DNA from: Hyphomicrobiales bacterium
Lineage (GTDB): Bacteria; Pseudomonadota; Alphaproteobacteria; Rhizobiales; Rhizobiaceae
DNA: 64,000 bases
Direction: 5' to 3'
Assembly: GCA_900466945.1 (NCBI GenBank)
Contig: UBNV01000021.1
Coordinates: forward strand, 62,001 to 126,000
The translations under genes were made by a program, and so were the position numbers. The notes under the pieces were generated by a model. The model searched no databases. It saw nothing but the letters and a program-made list of their open reading frames with translations, and was not told the DNA's origin. Shown piece by piece: positions 1 through 8,205 of this stretch; within the stretch, counting starts at the first letter, position 1, and every line of letters begins with the position of its first letter.

Positions 1-1703
1 CTTGCCTCGCGGGTCGTTTTCTCGACCTCGACCAGCGTCGGTGCGCCCGCTTCGTTCGACAGCGTCACCCACCAGGTGATGCCGGTCCACTCGGTGAGCT
101 TCATCTTCAGCTCGTTGACGATGCCAGGCGGGCATTGCGCTTCGAGGCGAACTTCCAGACGGCCCGGCTCGATCTTCACCAGATGCACGAACTGGCGCAG
201 TTGCGCGCGCAGCACTGGCGCGCGGTTCTTGGTGCAGAGATCGGCGATATCGTCGAGCGTCTCGACCCGAATCCCGGGGATCGGCGCTTCATCGACCTTC
301 GCTTCGCGGCGCTCCATCGACTGAGGCAGAGCATCGCCGGCCGGCACGCTCTGCAGATGCGCAACCGGTTGGCTCATCGCCGGGCGCGGGGCGCTGTCCT
401 GCGAAGGTTGGCCAACGGCCTGCACCCGCATGGCGATCGAGGCGCCACCACCACCACCACCGCCGCTCGGACGGGGTGCGGATGGCCCGCGCTCCGCTCC
501 GCCGTCACCATTGGACAGCTCAAGCAGGCGTCGCGCCGCATCTTCAGGTGAGGGCAGATGCGCCGCGTGCGCAAGGCGGATCAGCACCATCTCGGCAGCC
601 CCTGCCGGTCGCGACGATGCTTCCGCTTCCGGAATGCCCTTGAGAAGCATCTGCCACATGCGAGACAGGGTCGTGACTGCCACGCTGTCGGCGAATTCGC
701 TACCTCGCACCCGTTCGACTTCGGAAAGCGAAGGATCCTGTGCGGCAGAAGGAATGTATTTGAGCCGGGTCACCAGATGGGTGAAGTCGGCGAGATCGGT
801 CAGAACCACCGTCGGGTTCGCACCTGCCTCGTACTGGCTGCCGAATTCGGAAAGGGCGGCCGCCACATCGCCACGCACCACCTGCTCGAAAAGATCGACG
901 ATGCGCGCCCTGTCGGCAAGGCCCAGCATGGCGCGCACGGCATCGGCATGCACAATGCCACTTCCATGCGCGATCGCCTGGTCGAGCAGCGAAAGGCCGT
1001 CACGCGCCGATCCTTCGGCCGCTCGCGCGATCATCGAAAGCGCCTCTTCCTCGGCCTCGATGCCTTCCTTGGACGCGATCGTCGAAAACAGCCCGACGAG
1101 ATCGCCGGCACTGATCCGGCGCAGGTCGAAACGCTGGCAGCGGGAAAGAACGGTGATCGGAACCTTTCGGATTTCGGTCGTCGCGAAGATGAACTTCACA
1201 TGCTCAGGCGGCTCTTCGAGCGTCTTCAACAGCCCGTTGAAGGCCGCCGTCGAGAGCATATGCACTTCGTCGATGATATAGACCTTGTAGCGCGCAGATA
1301 CCGGCCGATAGCGCACCTGCTCGATGATCTCTCTGATGTCGTCGATGCCGGTATGCGAGGCCGCATCCATCTCGATCACGTCGACATGCCGGCCTTCCAT
1401 GATCGCCTGGCAATGCTCGCCGGGAATGCGAAGGTCGATCGTCGGCTTGTCGATCTCAGGCGTCTTGTAGTTGAGCGCGCGCGCCAGAATGCGGGCCGTA
1501 GTCGTCTTGCCCACCCCGCGCACACCGGTCAGCATATAGGCCTGGGCGATACGTCCGGTTTCGAACGCATTGGTCAGCGTCCGCACCATCGGCTCCTGGC
1601 CGACCATCAGATCCGTGAAATCCTTGGGGCGATATTTGCGGGCGAGAACGCGGTAGCCGCCGGGGGCGGGCTTGGCCTCTGCAGTGGGCTCCAATTCGCT
1701 CAT
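1..1703 (-). CDS. dnaX: DNA polymerase III subunit gamma/tau (3' end outside window)
   Basis: Clamp-loader ATPase of the replicative polymerase. About 567 N-terminal residues are in the window and the C-terminus runs off the left edge. Walker A GVRGVGKT lies at about residues 60-67, Walker B VYIIDEVHM at 141-149, and the SRC-type motif VLSRCQRFD near 187, followed by the clamp-loader lid. A Gly-rich run of eight glycines near residue 400 marks the linker to the tau-specific part. Of the four zinc cysteines of E. coli DnaX only one (Cys98 in GEHCQAI) remains; the others are replaced, as I recall for rhizobial relatives. The ATG at 1703 gives the conserved YRVLARKYRPKDF start. The SRP RNA gene lies 83 bases upstream on the same strand. 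Confidence 0.96.
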   Translation of the reverse strand, partial: MSELEPTAEAKPAPGGYRVLARKYRPKDFTDLMVGQEPMVRTLTNAFETGRIAQAYMLTGVRGVGKTTTARILARALNYKTPEIDKPTIDLRIPGEHCQAIMEGRHVDVIEMDAASHTGIDDIREIIEQVRYRPVSARYKVYIIDEVHMLSTAAFNGLLKTLEEPPEHVKFIFATTEIRKVPITVLSRCQRFDLRRISAGDLVGLFSTIASKEGIEAEEEALSMIARAAEGSARDGLSLLDQAIAHGSGIVHADAVRAMLGLADRARIVDLFEQVVRGDVAAALSEFGSQYEAGANPTVVLTDLADFTHLVTRLKYIPSAAQDPSLSEVERVRGSEFADSVAVTTLSRMWQMLLKGIPEAEASSRPAGAAEMVLIRLAHAAHLPSPEDAARRLLELSNGDGGAERGPSAPRPSGGGGGGGASIAMRVQAVGQPSQDSAPRPAMSQPVAHLQSVPAGDALPQSMERREAKVDEAPIPGIRVETLDDIADLCTKNRAPVLRAQLRQFVHLVKIEPGRLEVRLEAQCPPGIVNELKMKLTEWTGITWWVTLSNEAGAPTLVEVEKTTREA

Positions 1704-1786
1704 CGCGCTGCCAGCTTCCCCGTTCGCCCGCGGCCGGGCATGGCACGGCCCGTGTTGGAAACAGGGGCCGGGAATGAAGATGAGGT

Positions 1787-1882
1787 GGGAGGCTGGCACG
1801 ATGACCCGTGCCGTGCTCGTTGGGGCTGCTTCCTTCCGGACCTGACCCGGTTGGCGAGTGGCTCGTCCACCACCAACCTCCC
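1787..1882 (-). ncRNA. ffs: Signal recognition particle RNA, small bacterial type (4.5S)
   Basis: The minus strand carries the universal SRP domain IV core GGTCAGGTCCGGAAGGAAGC with its GGAA tetraloop (plus-strand complement near 1829-1852). The outer ends 1873-1882 and 1787-1796 form an unbroken 10-bp closing stem that includes one G-U pair. This gives about 96 nt, normal for the small bacterial form that binds Ffh. Exact termini may extend a few bases. It precedes dnaX on the same strand, a common arrangement in rhizobia. Confidence 0.95.
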
Positions 1883-1972
1883 GAGGAGACATATCGGCAA
1901 TTACGTCGCCAAATGCAAGCCAAGCGCCGAAAAAACTGCTAGCGTGAGAAAAAACCAGGCGGGAGAAACACC

Positions 1973-2380
1973 GTGCAGCAATTTGCCCTCGATCACCGAC
2001 TCGCAAAGGACAGCGAGTCGATCCTGAAGCTCGGTCTCTGCGACCTGCGGCTGGCACGGGACAGCCGCTGGCCCTGGCTGATTCTGGTGCCGCAGCGACC
2101 CGACGTCAGCGAGGTTTTTGATCTCACGCCGCTCGATCAGGCCATGCTCACCTTTGAGCAGGTCACAGTTGGCGTTTCCTTGAAGAAGGTGACAGGCGCC
2201 GACAAGATCAACATCGCGACGATCGGCAATATCGTGCGCCAGCTTCACGTGCATGTCGTCGCACGCACGGAGAATGACCCCAACTGGCCCGGCCCGATCT
2301 GGGGTTTTGGCCAGTCAGTCCCCTATGAGGAAAAGGCCTTCGAGGCCATGAAGCACAGGATACTTGAAGCATTCCAATGA
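1973..2380 (+). CDS. HIT family nucleotide-binding protein
   Basis: Small histidine-triad protein of 135 residues; the family hydrolyses nucleotide-phosphate conjugates such as NMP esters or Ap4A. The catalytic signature reads QLHVHVVAR at residues 90-98, so the first histidine of the usual His-x-His-x-His triad is Gln while the middle and last histidines (92, 94) stay. The GTG at 1973 follows a GGGAGA ribosome site. The stop overlaps the nudC start by 4 bases (ATGA), which implies translational coupling and a shared role in nucleotide house-cleaning. The substrate cannot be read from the sequence. Confidence 0.88.
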   Translation: MQQFALDHRLAKDSESILKLGLCDLRLARDSRWPWLILVPQRPDVSEVFDLTPLDQAMLTFEQVTVGVSLKKVTGADKINIATIGNIVRQLHVHVVARTENDPNWPGPIWGFGQSVPYEEKAFEAMKHRILEAFQ

Positions 2381-3336
2381 AGAATTCGATTTTCCTCAAC
2401 CGTGCCCCCCATCTCGAACCCAGCGAACTCACGGCCTTCTCGGGCAATAAGCTCGACCGCGACAGCGAACATCGCGACGAGACTTCGCTCGAGACCGCGC
2501 TGAAGGTCGAGGGCACTCATATCCTCGCCTTTTCCGGCACTCAGCTGGTGCTGAAGCATGACGGCCAGGTGCTCGATCCGTTGTTTGCCCCTTACGAGCT
2601 TGCGGAGCTCGAGCCGAACTTCGACGATGCGATCCTGCTGGGCCATCAGGCCTCCGGCGAGCCGCGCCTTGCCGTTCCCGTTAATGTCGCGCCGGAAGCG
2701 CTCGCGGCACACTACAAGCCGGCTGACCCGCGTGCGCTTTTCCGCGACGCTCTTGTTGGTGACGAACTGCTCGGCGAAGTCGCCCAGGCGCTCAGCCTCC
2801 TGCGCTGGAATGCCGACAACCGCTTCTGCGGTCGCTGCGGCGGCGCGATGGAAACCCTGATCGGCGGCTACAAGCGCAAATGCACCGCCTGCAGCCACGA
2901 GATCTTCCCGCGCACCGATCCGGTCGCCATCATGCTGATCGTCGACGAAAAGAAGGATCGGTGCCTGATGGGCCGCAGCCCGCGCTTTCCGACGGGCATG
3001 TATTCCTCGCTTGCCGGCTTCGTCGAGCCGGGCGAGACCATCGAAAATGCTGTGCGGCGCGAGACGCGCGAGGAGTCGGGCATCACCGTCGGCCGCGTTC
3101 GCTATCACGCGTCACAGCCCTGGCCGATGCCGCACCAGCTGATGATCGGCTGCTATGGTGAGGCCACAGACTTCGACATCACCTTCGACACCGTCGAGCT
3201 CGAGGATTGCCGCTGGTTCACCCGCGACGAGATCGGCACCATGCTGTCTGAAGGCTCGTTCGACGGAAGGTCACTACCGATCAAGGGCACCATCGCCCGC
3301 CGCCTGATCGAGGACTGGTTCGAATGGCAGCACTGA
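2377..3336 (+). CDS. nudC: NAD(+) diphosphatase (NADH pyrophosphatase)
   Basis: Hydrolyses NAD(H) to NMN(H) and AMP, and in E. coli removes NAD caps from RNA. 319 residues. A four-cysteine zinc site is visible (Cys151/154 in CGRCGG and Cys169/172 in CTAC). The Nudix box GFVEPGETIENAVRRETREE starts near 214, and the NudC-specific SQPWPMP motif follows at about 246-252. The combination of zinc ribbon, Nudix box and SQPWP separates it from other Nudix enzymes. It overlaps the HIT gene by 4 bases. Its 3' end converges on pheA with a 16-base gap. Confidence 0.95.
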   Translation: MKNSIFLNRAPHLEPSELTAFSGNKLDRDSEHRDETSLETALKVEGTHILAFSGTQLVLKHDGQVLDPLFAPYELAELEPNFDDAILLGHQASGEPRLAVPVNVAPEALAAHYKPADPRALFRDALVGDELLGEVAQALSLLRWNADNRFCGRCGGAMETLIGGYKRKCTACSHEIFPRTDPVAIMLIVDEKKDRCLMGRSPRFPTGMYSSLAGFVEPGETIENAVRRETREESGITVGRVRYHASQPWPMPHQLMIGCYGEATDFDITFDTVELEDCRWFTRDEIGTMLSEGSFDGRSLPIKGTIARRLIEDWFEWQH

Positions 3337-3352
3337 GCCGCCATTCGTCAGG

Positions 3353-4222
3353 TCAGAGCTTCCCCCGCATCGCATGCGCCTTGTAAACGCCGAGAATGCG
3401 CACCTTCTCCGAGAAAAACCGCAGCTCCTCCAGCGCCCGGCGAACGGGCGCATCGTCGGGATGCCCCTCGATATCGGCATAGAACTGCGTTGCCGTGAAC
3501 TTTCCGCCGATTTGGTAGCTTTCCAGCTTGGTCATGTTCACCCCGTTCGTCGCAAAGCCGCCCATTGCCTTGTAGAGGGCGGCTGGAATGTTGCGCACGT
3601 TGAACACAAAGGTGGTGATGAACAGTTCGTCGGTGGTCGAGCGCTTCTGGTCATCCTCGTCGCGCGCCAGCACGACGAAGCGGGTGACGTTGTTTTCCGA
3701 ATCCTCGACATTTTCGGCGATGATGTCGAGCCCGTAGAGCGGCGCCGCGAGCCGGGGGGCAAGGGCCGCCATCGTGCGGTCGCCCTTCTCGGCAACCAGC
3801 TTGGCAGCCCCTGCCGTATCGCCGGCGACCACGGCCTTCCAGCCATGGCTGCGGATGATCTTGCGACATTGGCCGAGCGCATGGATGTGGCTGTGCACCG
3901 TGCGGATCTCGTCGAGCTTCACGCCTGACAGCACCATCAGCTGGAACCGAATCGGCATGAAATATTCACCGACGATATGCAGGCGTGACAGCGGCAGCAG
4001 GTAGTGGATGTCGGCAACCCGACCGGCCAGCGTGTTTTCGATCGGGATCATCGCCAGATCGGCATCCCCGTTTTCCAGCGCGACGAAGGCATCCTCGAAT
4101 GTCGGGCAGGGTAGGGGCTCCATGTTCGGAAACATGTCGCGGCAGGCCATGTCGGAATTTGCGCCGTAGTCGCCCTGGAAGGAAATCTTGTTTGTCGGTG
4201 CCAAGGGATTAATGTCCTGCAT
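3353..4222 (-). CDS. pheA: Prephenate dehydratase, monofunctional
   Basis: Converts prephenate to phenylpyruvate in phenylalanine synthesis. 289 residues. The catalytic domain carries the Thr-Arg-Phe motif in NNVTRFVVL (residues 178-186) and the IPIENTLAG segment near 59-67. A C-terminal ACT regulatory domain (about 200-285, with ESYQIGG) indicates feedback control by phenylalanine, as in the family. There is no chorismate mutase domain. The start at 4222 lies inside the 3' end of kdsB, a 14-base overlap, so the two are probably cotranscribed although their pathways are unrelated. Confidence 0.95.
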   Translation of the reverse strand: MQDINPLAPTNKISFQGDYGANSDMACRDMFPNMEPLPCPTFEDAFVALENGDADLAMIPIENTLAGRVADIHYLLPLSRLHIVGEYFMPIRFQLMVLSGVKLDEIRTVHSHIHALGQCRKIIRSHGWKAVVAGDTAGAAKLVAEKGDRTMAALAPRLAAPLYGLDIIAENVEDSENNVTRFVVLARDEDDQKRSTTDELFITTFVFNVRNIPAALYKAMGGFATNGVNMTKLESYQIGGKFTATQFYADIEGHPDDAPVRRALEELRFFSEKVRILGVYKAHAMRGKL

Positions 4223-4973
4223 TGGAGGAAGCGGAGAGAATGTGGCGGGCCTTTTCGAGATCGGCAGGCGTATCCACGCCCAGCGGCACGGTCTTCACCA
4301 CCTGGACGTCGATGCGCATTCCGGCTTCGAGCGCGCGAAGCTGTTCGAGCGATTCGCGCCTCTCGAGCGTCGACGGTGAAAGCGAAACGAAACGCTCAAG
4401 TGCGTGGCGACGATATGCGTACAGCCCGATATGGTGATAGAGCGGCCCGGCCCCATGCGGAGCTGTCGCGCGGGTAAAGTATAGAGCCCGAAGCCTGTCG
4501 GCCGAAAGTGGCGCGCCGACGACCTTCACCACGTTCGGATTGGTCTTTTCCTGCTCGTCTTCGATTTCAACGGTAAGCGTCGCGATATCGACGGCGGGGT
4601 CTTCGAGCGGCTTGAGTGCTGCACGAATGGTCTGCGGGTCGATGGTTGGCAGGTCGCCCTGCACATTGATGACGATCTCTGCCTGTCCATCGGGATCGAC
4701 CTTTGTCAGGGCCTCGAAGATCCGGTCGGATCCAGACTGATGGTCGGCCCGCGTCATCACCACCTCGAACCCTGCGGCCGCGACCGCATCGAACACCTTG
4801 ATGTCGTCGACGGCGACGATGATTCGCCCCACATCGGCCTCTTGCGCGCGTTTTGCGACCTGTACGATCATCGGCAGCCCGGCGATGTCTGCCAGCGGCT
4901 TGCCCGGCAGCCGGGTCGATGCCATCCGAGCCGGGATCAGGACCAGGGTTTTGGCGGCTTCGCCTTCATTCAT
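4209..4973 (-). CDS. kdsB: 3-deoxy-manno-octulosonate cytidylyltransferase (CMP-KDO synthetase)
   Basis: Activates KDO with CTP for lipopolysaccharide inner core assembly in the cytoplasm. 254 residues, the usual length. Near the start is the nucleotide-binding [18 protein letters not shown]. Further signatures are HIGLYAYRR and [14 protein letters not shown] in the C-terminal half, and [11 protein letters not shown] at the end. It shares a leftward transcript with pheA (14-base overlap) and is divergent from the cytochrome gene, with 155 bases between their starts. Confidence 0.95.
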   Translation of the reverse strand: MNEGEAAKTLVLIPARMASTRLPGKPLADIAGLPMIVQVAKRAQEADVGRIIVAVDDIKVFDAVAAAGFEVVMTRADHQSGSDRIFEALTKVDPDGQAEIVINVQGDLPTIDPQTIRAALKPLEDPAVDIATLTVEIEDEQEKTNPNVVKVVGAPLSADRLRALYFTRATAPHGAGPLYHHIGLYAYRRHALERFVSLSPSTLERRESLEQLRALEAGMRIDVQVVKTVPLGVDTPADLEKARHILSASSNAGH

Positions 4974-5128
4974 GTCCGTAACCCCTTCAAATCACCGCAC
5001 AGAAGTGTCAAATAGTCCCAGTTGCGGGACCATAATCGTGTTGCAAGTCTTATGCAAAAGACATAGGTTCCGCGCGATTTCAAGATCGTCCGGTTGCTGA
5101 TCGGCTGGCTGCATGGGGAGCTTTGCAG

Positions 5129-5863
5129 ATGAATTCTAATATGAACATGGCCGTAGGCGCGTTTCTTGGCACCGTCTTCGTCCTGATGTCCGTGTCGATT
5201 GCCTCGGAAGGGATTTTCCATTCGGAAACCCCGGAGACGGAAGGCTTCGCCATCGTCGCGGAAGAAGCGGCGCCCGCGGACGCAGCGCCGGAAGTGGAAG
5301 CTACGCCCATCGCCGTGCTTCTCGCCAGTGCTGATGCGACCGCAGGTGAAGCCGTCTTCAAGAAGTGTGCGAGCTGTCACACCGTCGACAAGGGTGGTGC
5401 CAACAAGGTTGGCCCGAACCTCTATGGCCTTGTCGACCGCCCGATCGCTTCGCATGAAGGCTTCAGCTACTCGGCTGCCATTACGGAATTCGCCCAGGGC
5501 GGCTCCGTGCTCTGGACCTGGGATCATCTGAACGAATTCCTGCTCGCGCCGAAGCAGCACATCCCTGGCACCGCAATGGGTTTCGCCGGCCTCAAGAAGG
5601 ACGACGAACGCGCCAACCTGATCATGTACCTGCACACCATGGCCGACAGCCCGGTTGCGCTGCCGACGCCTGACGCAGCGCCCGCCGATGCAGCAGCCGC
5701 ACCCGCAGATGCAGCCCCGGCGGATGCCGCTGCGGCCCCAGCTGATGCGCCGGCAGAGGCACCCGCCGAAGAGGCTCCTGCCGCCCCGGCAGACGCTGCG
5801 CCTGCGGCACCGGCAGAGGCAGCGCCGGCCGAGCCTGCGCCGGCCCAGCCGACCACGCCCTGA
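5129..5863 (+). CDS. cycM: Membrane-anchored c-type cytochrome (CycM-like) with Ala/Pro-rich tail
   Basis: Electron carrier of the aerobic respiratory chain, held in the inner membrane by an uncleaved N-terminal anchor (about residues 7-25) with the heme domain in the periplasm. Heme is bound by CASCH (Cys80, Cys83, His84), followed by KVGPNLYG; the likely axial Met is in GTAMGF. After the class I domain comes a tail of about 70 residues made mostly of Ala, Pro, Asp and Glu. I chose the ATG at 5129 because GGGGAG lies 8 bases before it; a TTG two codons earlier is unlikely. A terminator follows. The symbol rests on resemblance to rhizobial/Bradyrhizobium CycM. Confidence 0.88.
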   Translation: MNSNMNMAVGAFLGTVFVLMSVSIASEGIFHSETPETEGFAIVAEEAAPADAAPEVEATPIAVLLASADATAGEAVFKKCASCHTVDKGGANKVGPNLYGLVDRPIASHEGFSYSAAITEFAQGGSVLWTWDHLNEFLLAPKQHIPGTAMGFAGLKKDDERANLIMYLHTMADSPVALPTPDAAPADAAAAPADAAPADAAAAPADAPAEAPAEEAPAAPADAAPAAPAEAAPAEPAPAQPTTP

Positions 5864-5901
5864 TCGCCATAGACCGATCGTTCGGATCTTCATCACTCTT
5901 A

Positions 5902-5931
5902 CGCCCGGCCCTCGCGGTCGGGCGTTTTCTA
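5902..5931 (+). terminator. Intrinsic terminator after the cytochrome gene
   Basis: CGCCCG at 5902-5907 pairs with CGGGCG at 5919-5924, with further pairs inside the stem, followed by TTTT on the plus strand. It sits 38 bases after the cytochrome stop and just before the converging AEC carrier gene. Confidence 0.8.
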
Positions 5932-5940
5932 TTTGGACTG

Positions 5941-6885
5941 TCAGAGCAGAAGCAGCGCCCAGAGCGAGACCGTCACTACGCCCGCGGCGGTCGAAAGCGT
6001 GATCACCGACGCCGCCAAGCCCTGACCGACACCAAAGCGGCTCGCGATCAGCCAGGCATTGATGCCTGTCGGCACCGACGATGTCAGCACGAGCGCTGCC
6101 GTCCATTGTGGCGAAAGCCCCAACAGGGTCGAGGCGAGCCACACGACACCCGGCATCAGACCGAGCTTCAGCAGCGAGATGCTGCCGGCGATCTTCACAT
6201 TTCCGGCCATGCCGTATTTGTTCAAGGTCATGCCGAGGGAAATCAGCGCTGCCGGTGCCGCCATGCCGGCCACCTGCGCGACAACGCCGTCAATGATCGC
6301 CGGAACCGGCATGCCCACCACCTGCAGCAGGATGCCGCCGGCAAGACCGATGATCAGAGGATTCCGGATCAGGTTGATCCCCACCTGCCTGAGGACCGCG
6401 ACAACGCTCTCGGCCTTCCTGCCCCCGCTCTTCTGTTCGGCCCGCTCCATGGCAAGCACACCGGCGATCATCATCAGTGGCAGATGGACGGCGAGCAGGA
6501 TCGACATCGCCACAATCCCCTCCGGGCCGACCGTGCGTTCGACGAGTGGCAGGCCGATGAAGACATTGTTGGCAAAGGCGGACGACACGCCCGCCAGCAC
6601 ACCGAGCCGCTCGTCCCGCTTGAATACGCGTGTGGCGATCAGGTGCCCAACGGCCCAGGTGACGAAAACGCCCGAGAAATAGGCGATCCAGAGCCGGAAA
6701 GGGGATGCGCCGTGAAAGTCGGCATTGGCGATGGTTCGGAGCAGAAGCAGTGGCACGGCGACCTTGAAGACGAAATCGCCCAGCCCGTCACCGATCTCGG
6801 CTGCCAGGATCTTCAACCGGACGAGAGCCCAGCCGAAGAGAATGACGAGGAATATGGGGAGAACGTCCTGGGCAACCGCTGTCAT
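5941..6885 (-). CDS. AEC family transporter (auxin efflux carrier-like permease)
   Basis: Inner-membrane secondary transporter, 314 residues from the chosen start and made almost wholly of hydrophobic helices (about 10). The opening TAVAQDVLPIFLVILFGWAL and mid-protein NVFIGLPLV are typical of bacterial AEC permeases, whose known members export malonate, malate or amino-acid-like compounds. The substrate here is unknown. The reading frame stays open upstream to 6999 with an ATG at 6948, but the family usually starts at the MTAVAQ-type position, so 6885 is preferred. No strong ribosome site decides it. A hairpin terminator at 6962-6985 lies just upstream on the same strand. Confidence 0.85.
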   Translation of the reverse strand: MTAVAQDVLPIFLVILFGWALVRLKILAAEIGDGLGDFVFKVAVPLLLLRTIANADFHGASPFRLWIAYFSGVFVTWAVGHLIATRVFKRDERLGVLAGVSSAFANNVFIGLPLVERTVGPEGIVAMSILLAVHLPLMMIAGVLAMERAEQKSGGRKAESVVAVLRQVGINLIRNPLIIGLAGGILLQVVGMPVPAIIDGVVAQVAGMAAPAALISLGMTLNKYGMAGNVKIAGSISLLKLGLMPGVVWLASTLLGLSPQWTAALVLTSSVPTGINAWLIASRFGVGQGLAASVITLSTAAGVVTVSLWALLLL

Positions 6886-6961
6886 GAAAATCGACTCGTG
6901 AATGGCAAGATAGAGCCTTCTTAGGCCCCCTGCCGCTCCCAGCCAATCCGCCATAAACGAC

Positions 6962-6985
6962 AAAAGCAGGCCATGGCCTGCTTTT
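6962..6985 (-). terminator. Hairpin terminator of candidate RNA A
   Basis: AAAAGCAGGC, loop CATG, GCCTGCTTTT: a nearly perfect palindrome with four T on both strands, so it could act in either direction. It ends just upstream of the AEC coding region on the minus strand. Confidence 0.65.
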
Positions 6986-7017
6986 ACGCCCGACGTCATG
7001 CCGGGTTGGGATCCGCC

Positions 7018-7035
7018 GCCAGTACATCCGTGGTC
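7018..7035 (-). repeat. 18-base intergenic repeat, copy A
   Basis: Minus strand GACCACGGATGTACTGGC, identical to 21042-21059 on the plus strand. An exact 18-mer match between two noncoding sites in 64 kb is unlikely by chance, and both copies precede a terminator. Confidence 0.8.
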
Positions 7036-7212
7036 GGCTCTCCCGTCAGGGGCCAGTCATGCTCCTGCCGAACGTCCAGGGGAGTTGGTCGTCCATGAGT
7101 TTCTACGTAGCCGTGCGATGTAACGGCCGGATGACGTTGATCCGCTTGCCCCTTCCCATCGCCGGAAAAACGGCTATGACCGTCTGGCCAAGCAAACGGA
7201 GCCCAGCCCATC

Positions 7213-8205
7213 ATGAGCCAGTTCGATGTCCTGACTGTCGGAAACGCGATCGTCGACATTATTTCTCGCTGCGACGACCAGTTTCTGATCGAAAACGGCA
7301 TCACCAAAAGCGCGATGAACCTGATCGACGCCGAACGCGCCGAGCGGCTCTATGGCATGATGGGTCCCGCGGTGGAAGCCTCCGGCGGCAGCGCCGGAAA
7401 CACGGCCGCGGGCATCGCGAATTTCGGGGGCAAGGCCGCCTATTTCGGCAAGGTCGCAGAAGACCAGCTGGGTGAGATCTTCACCCACGACATTCGCGCT
7501 CAAGGGGTCCATTTCGAGACCCGCCCTCTCGGTAGCCAGCCGCCGACCGCCCGCAGCATGATTTTCGTCACCGAAGACGGCGAGCGCTCGATGAACACCT
7601 ATCTTGGGGCCTGCGTCGAGTTCGGCCCCGAGGACGTCGAGCCGGACGTGGTGGCAAAATCGAAGGTCACCTATTTCGAGGGCTATCTCTGGGATCCGCC
7701 GCGCGCCAAGCAGGCCATCCTCGATTGTGCCCGGATTTCGCACGAGGCCGGCCAGGAAATGTCGATGACGCTTTCCGACAGCTTCTGCGTCGGACGTTAC
7801 CGCGCCGAATTTCTCGACCTGATGCGCTCCGGCACGGTCGATATCGTCTTCGCTAACGAGCAGGAAGCCCTCTCGCTCTATAAGACGGATGATTTCGCGC
7901 ACGCACTCGACTGCATCGCAAAGGACTGCAAGCTTGCGACTGTGACTATGGGCGACCAGGGAGCCGTGGTGGTCATGGACGAAAAGCGCATCCGCGTGCC
8001 GGCGACGAAGGTTGAGACGGTGGTCGACACGACGGGCGCAGGCGATCTCTTCGCTTCGGGTTTCCTTTTCGGTTATACCAACGGCCGAAGCCTCGAAGAT
8101 TGCGCTCATCTCGGCTGCTATGCCGCCGGCATCGTGATTCAGCAGATCGGTCCGCGTCCGATGATGTCCCTGCAGAAGGGCGCCGCGATGGCAGGTCTTA
8201 TTTGA
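7213..8205 (+). CDS. Adenosine kinase / PfkB family carbohydrate kinase
   Basis: 330-residue ribokinase-fold kinase; close rhizobial relatives are annotated as adenosine kinase (adenosine + ATP to AMP). The first PfkB signature appears as GGSAGNTAAGIANFGGKAAY (about residues 57-76). The second is DTTGAGDLFASGFLFGY (about 276-292), containing the catalytic Asp and the anion hole. Assignment to adenosine rather than a sugar is by resemblance only. The 3' end overlaps the convergent SH3 gene by 8 bases. Confidence 0.85.
   Translation: MSQFDVLTVGNAIVDIISRCDDQFLIENGITKSAMNLIDAERAERLYGMMGPAVEASGGSAGNTAAGIANFGGKAAYFGKVAEDQLGEIFTHDIRAQGVHFETRPLGSQPPTARSMIFVTEDGERSMNTYLGACVEFGPEDVEPDVVAKSKVTYFEGYLWDPPRAKQAILDCARISHEAGQEMSMTLSDSFCVGRYRAEFLDLMRSGTVDIVFANEQEALSLYKTDDFAHALDCIAKDCKLATVTMGDQGAVVVMDEKRIRVPATKVETVVDTTGAGDLFASGFLFGYTNGRSLEDCAHLGCYAAGIVIQQIGPRPMMSLQKGAAMAGLI

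Larger units (their letters stand above)
6962..7150 (-). ncRNA. Candidate small RNA or leader, copy A of a two-member family
   Basis: The 327 bases between the AEC gene and the adenosine kinase gene hold no convincing gene. On the minus strand a unit can be seen: AAGCGG-N8-CATCC from 7147, the sequence GACCACGGATGTACTGGC at 7035-7018, then GCGTAAA and a hairpin AGCAGGC/GCCTGCT ending in TTTT (6985-6962). The same 18 bases occur once more at 21042-21059, in an unrelated intergenic region and also ahead of a terminator. I infer a short terminated transcript. It could instead be a regulatory leader of the AEC gene. Boundaries are approximate. Confidence 0.45.

Noticed and set aside
558..2027. 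A 489-codon open frame on the plus strand across dnaX and the SRP RNA
   Set aside because: It runs through two firmly identified minus-strand genes and has the composition of an antisense shadow.
5660..5850. Short repeats in the cytochrome tail as a possible tandem-repeat element
   Set aside because: The repeats are imperfect codon-level Ala/Pro/Asp units inside an intact reading frame, not a mobile or CRISPR-like array.
6996..7307. A 103-codon minus-strand frame over candidate RNA A, sharing the peptide TTDVLA with a frame over copy B
   Set aside because: Its start lies inside the adenosine kinase gene on the other strand, and outside the 18-mer the frames are not alike, so conservation at the RNA/DNA level explains the match better.
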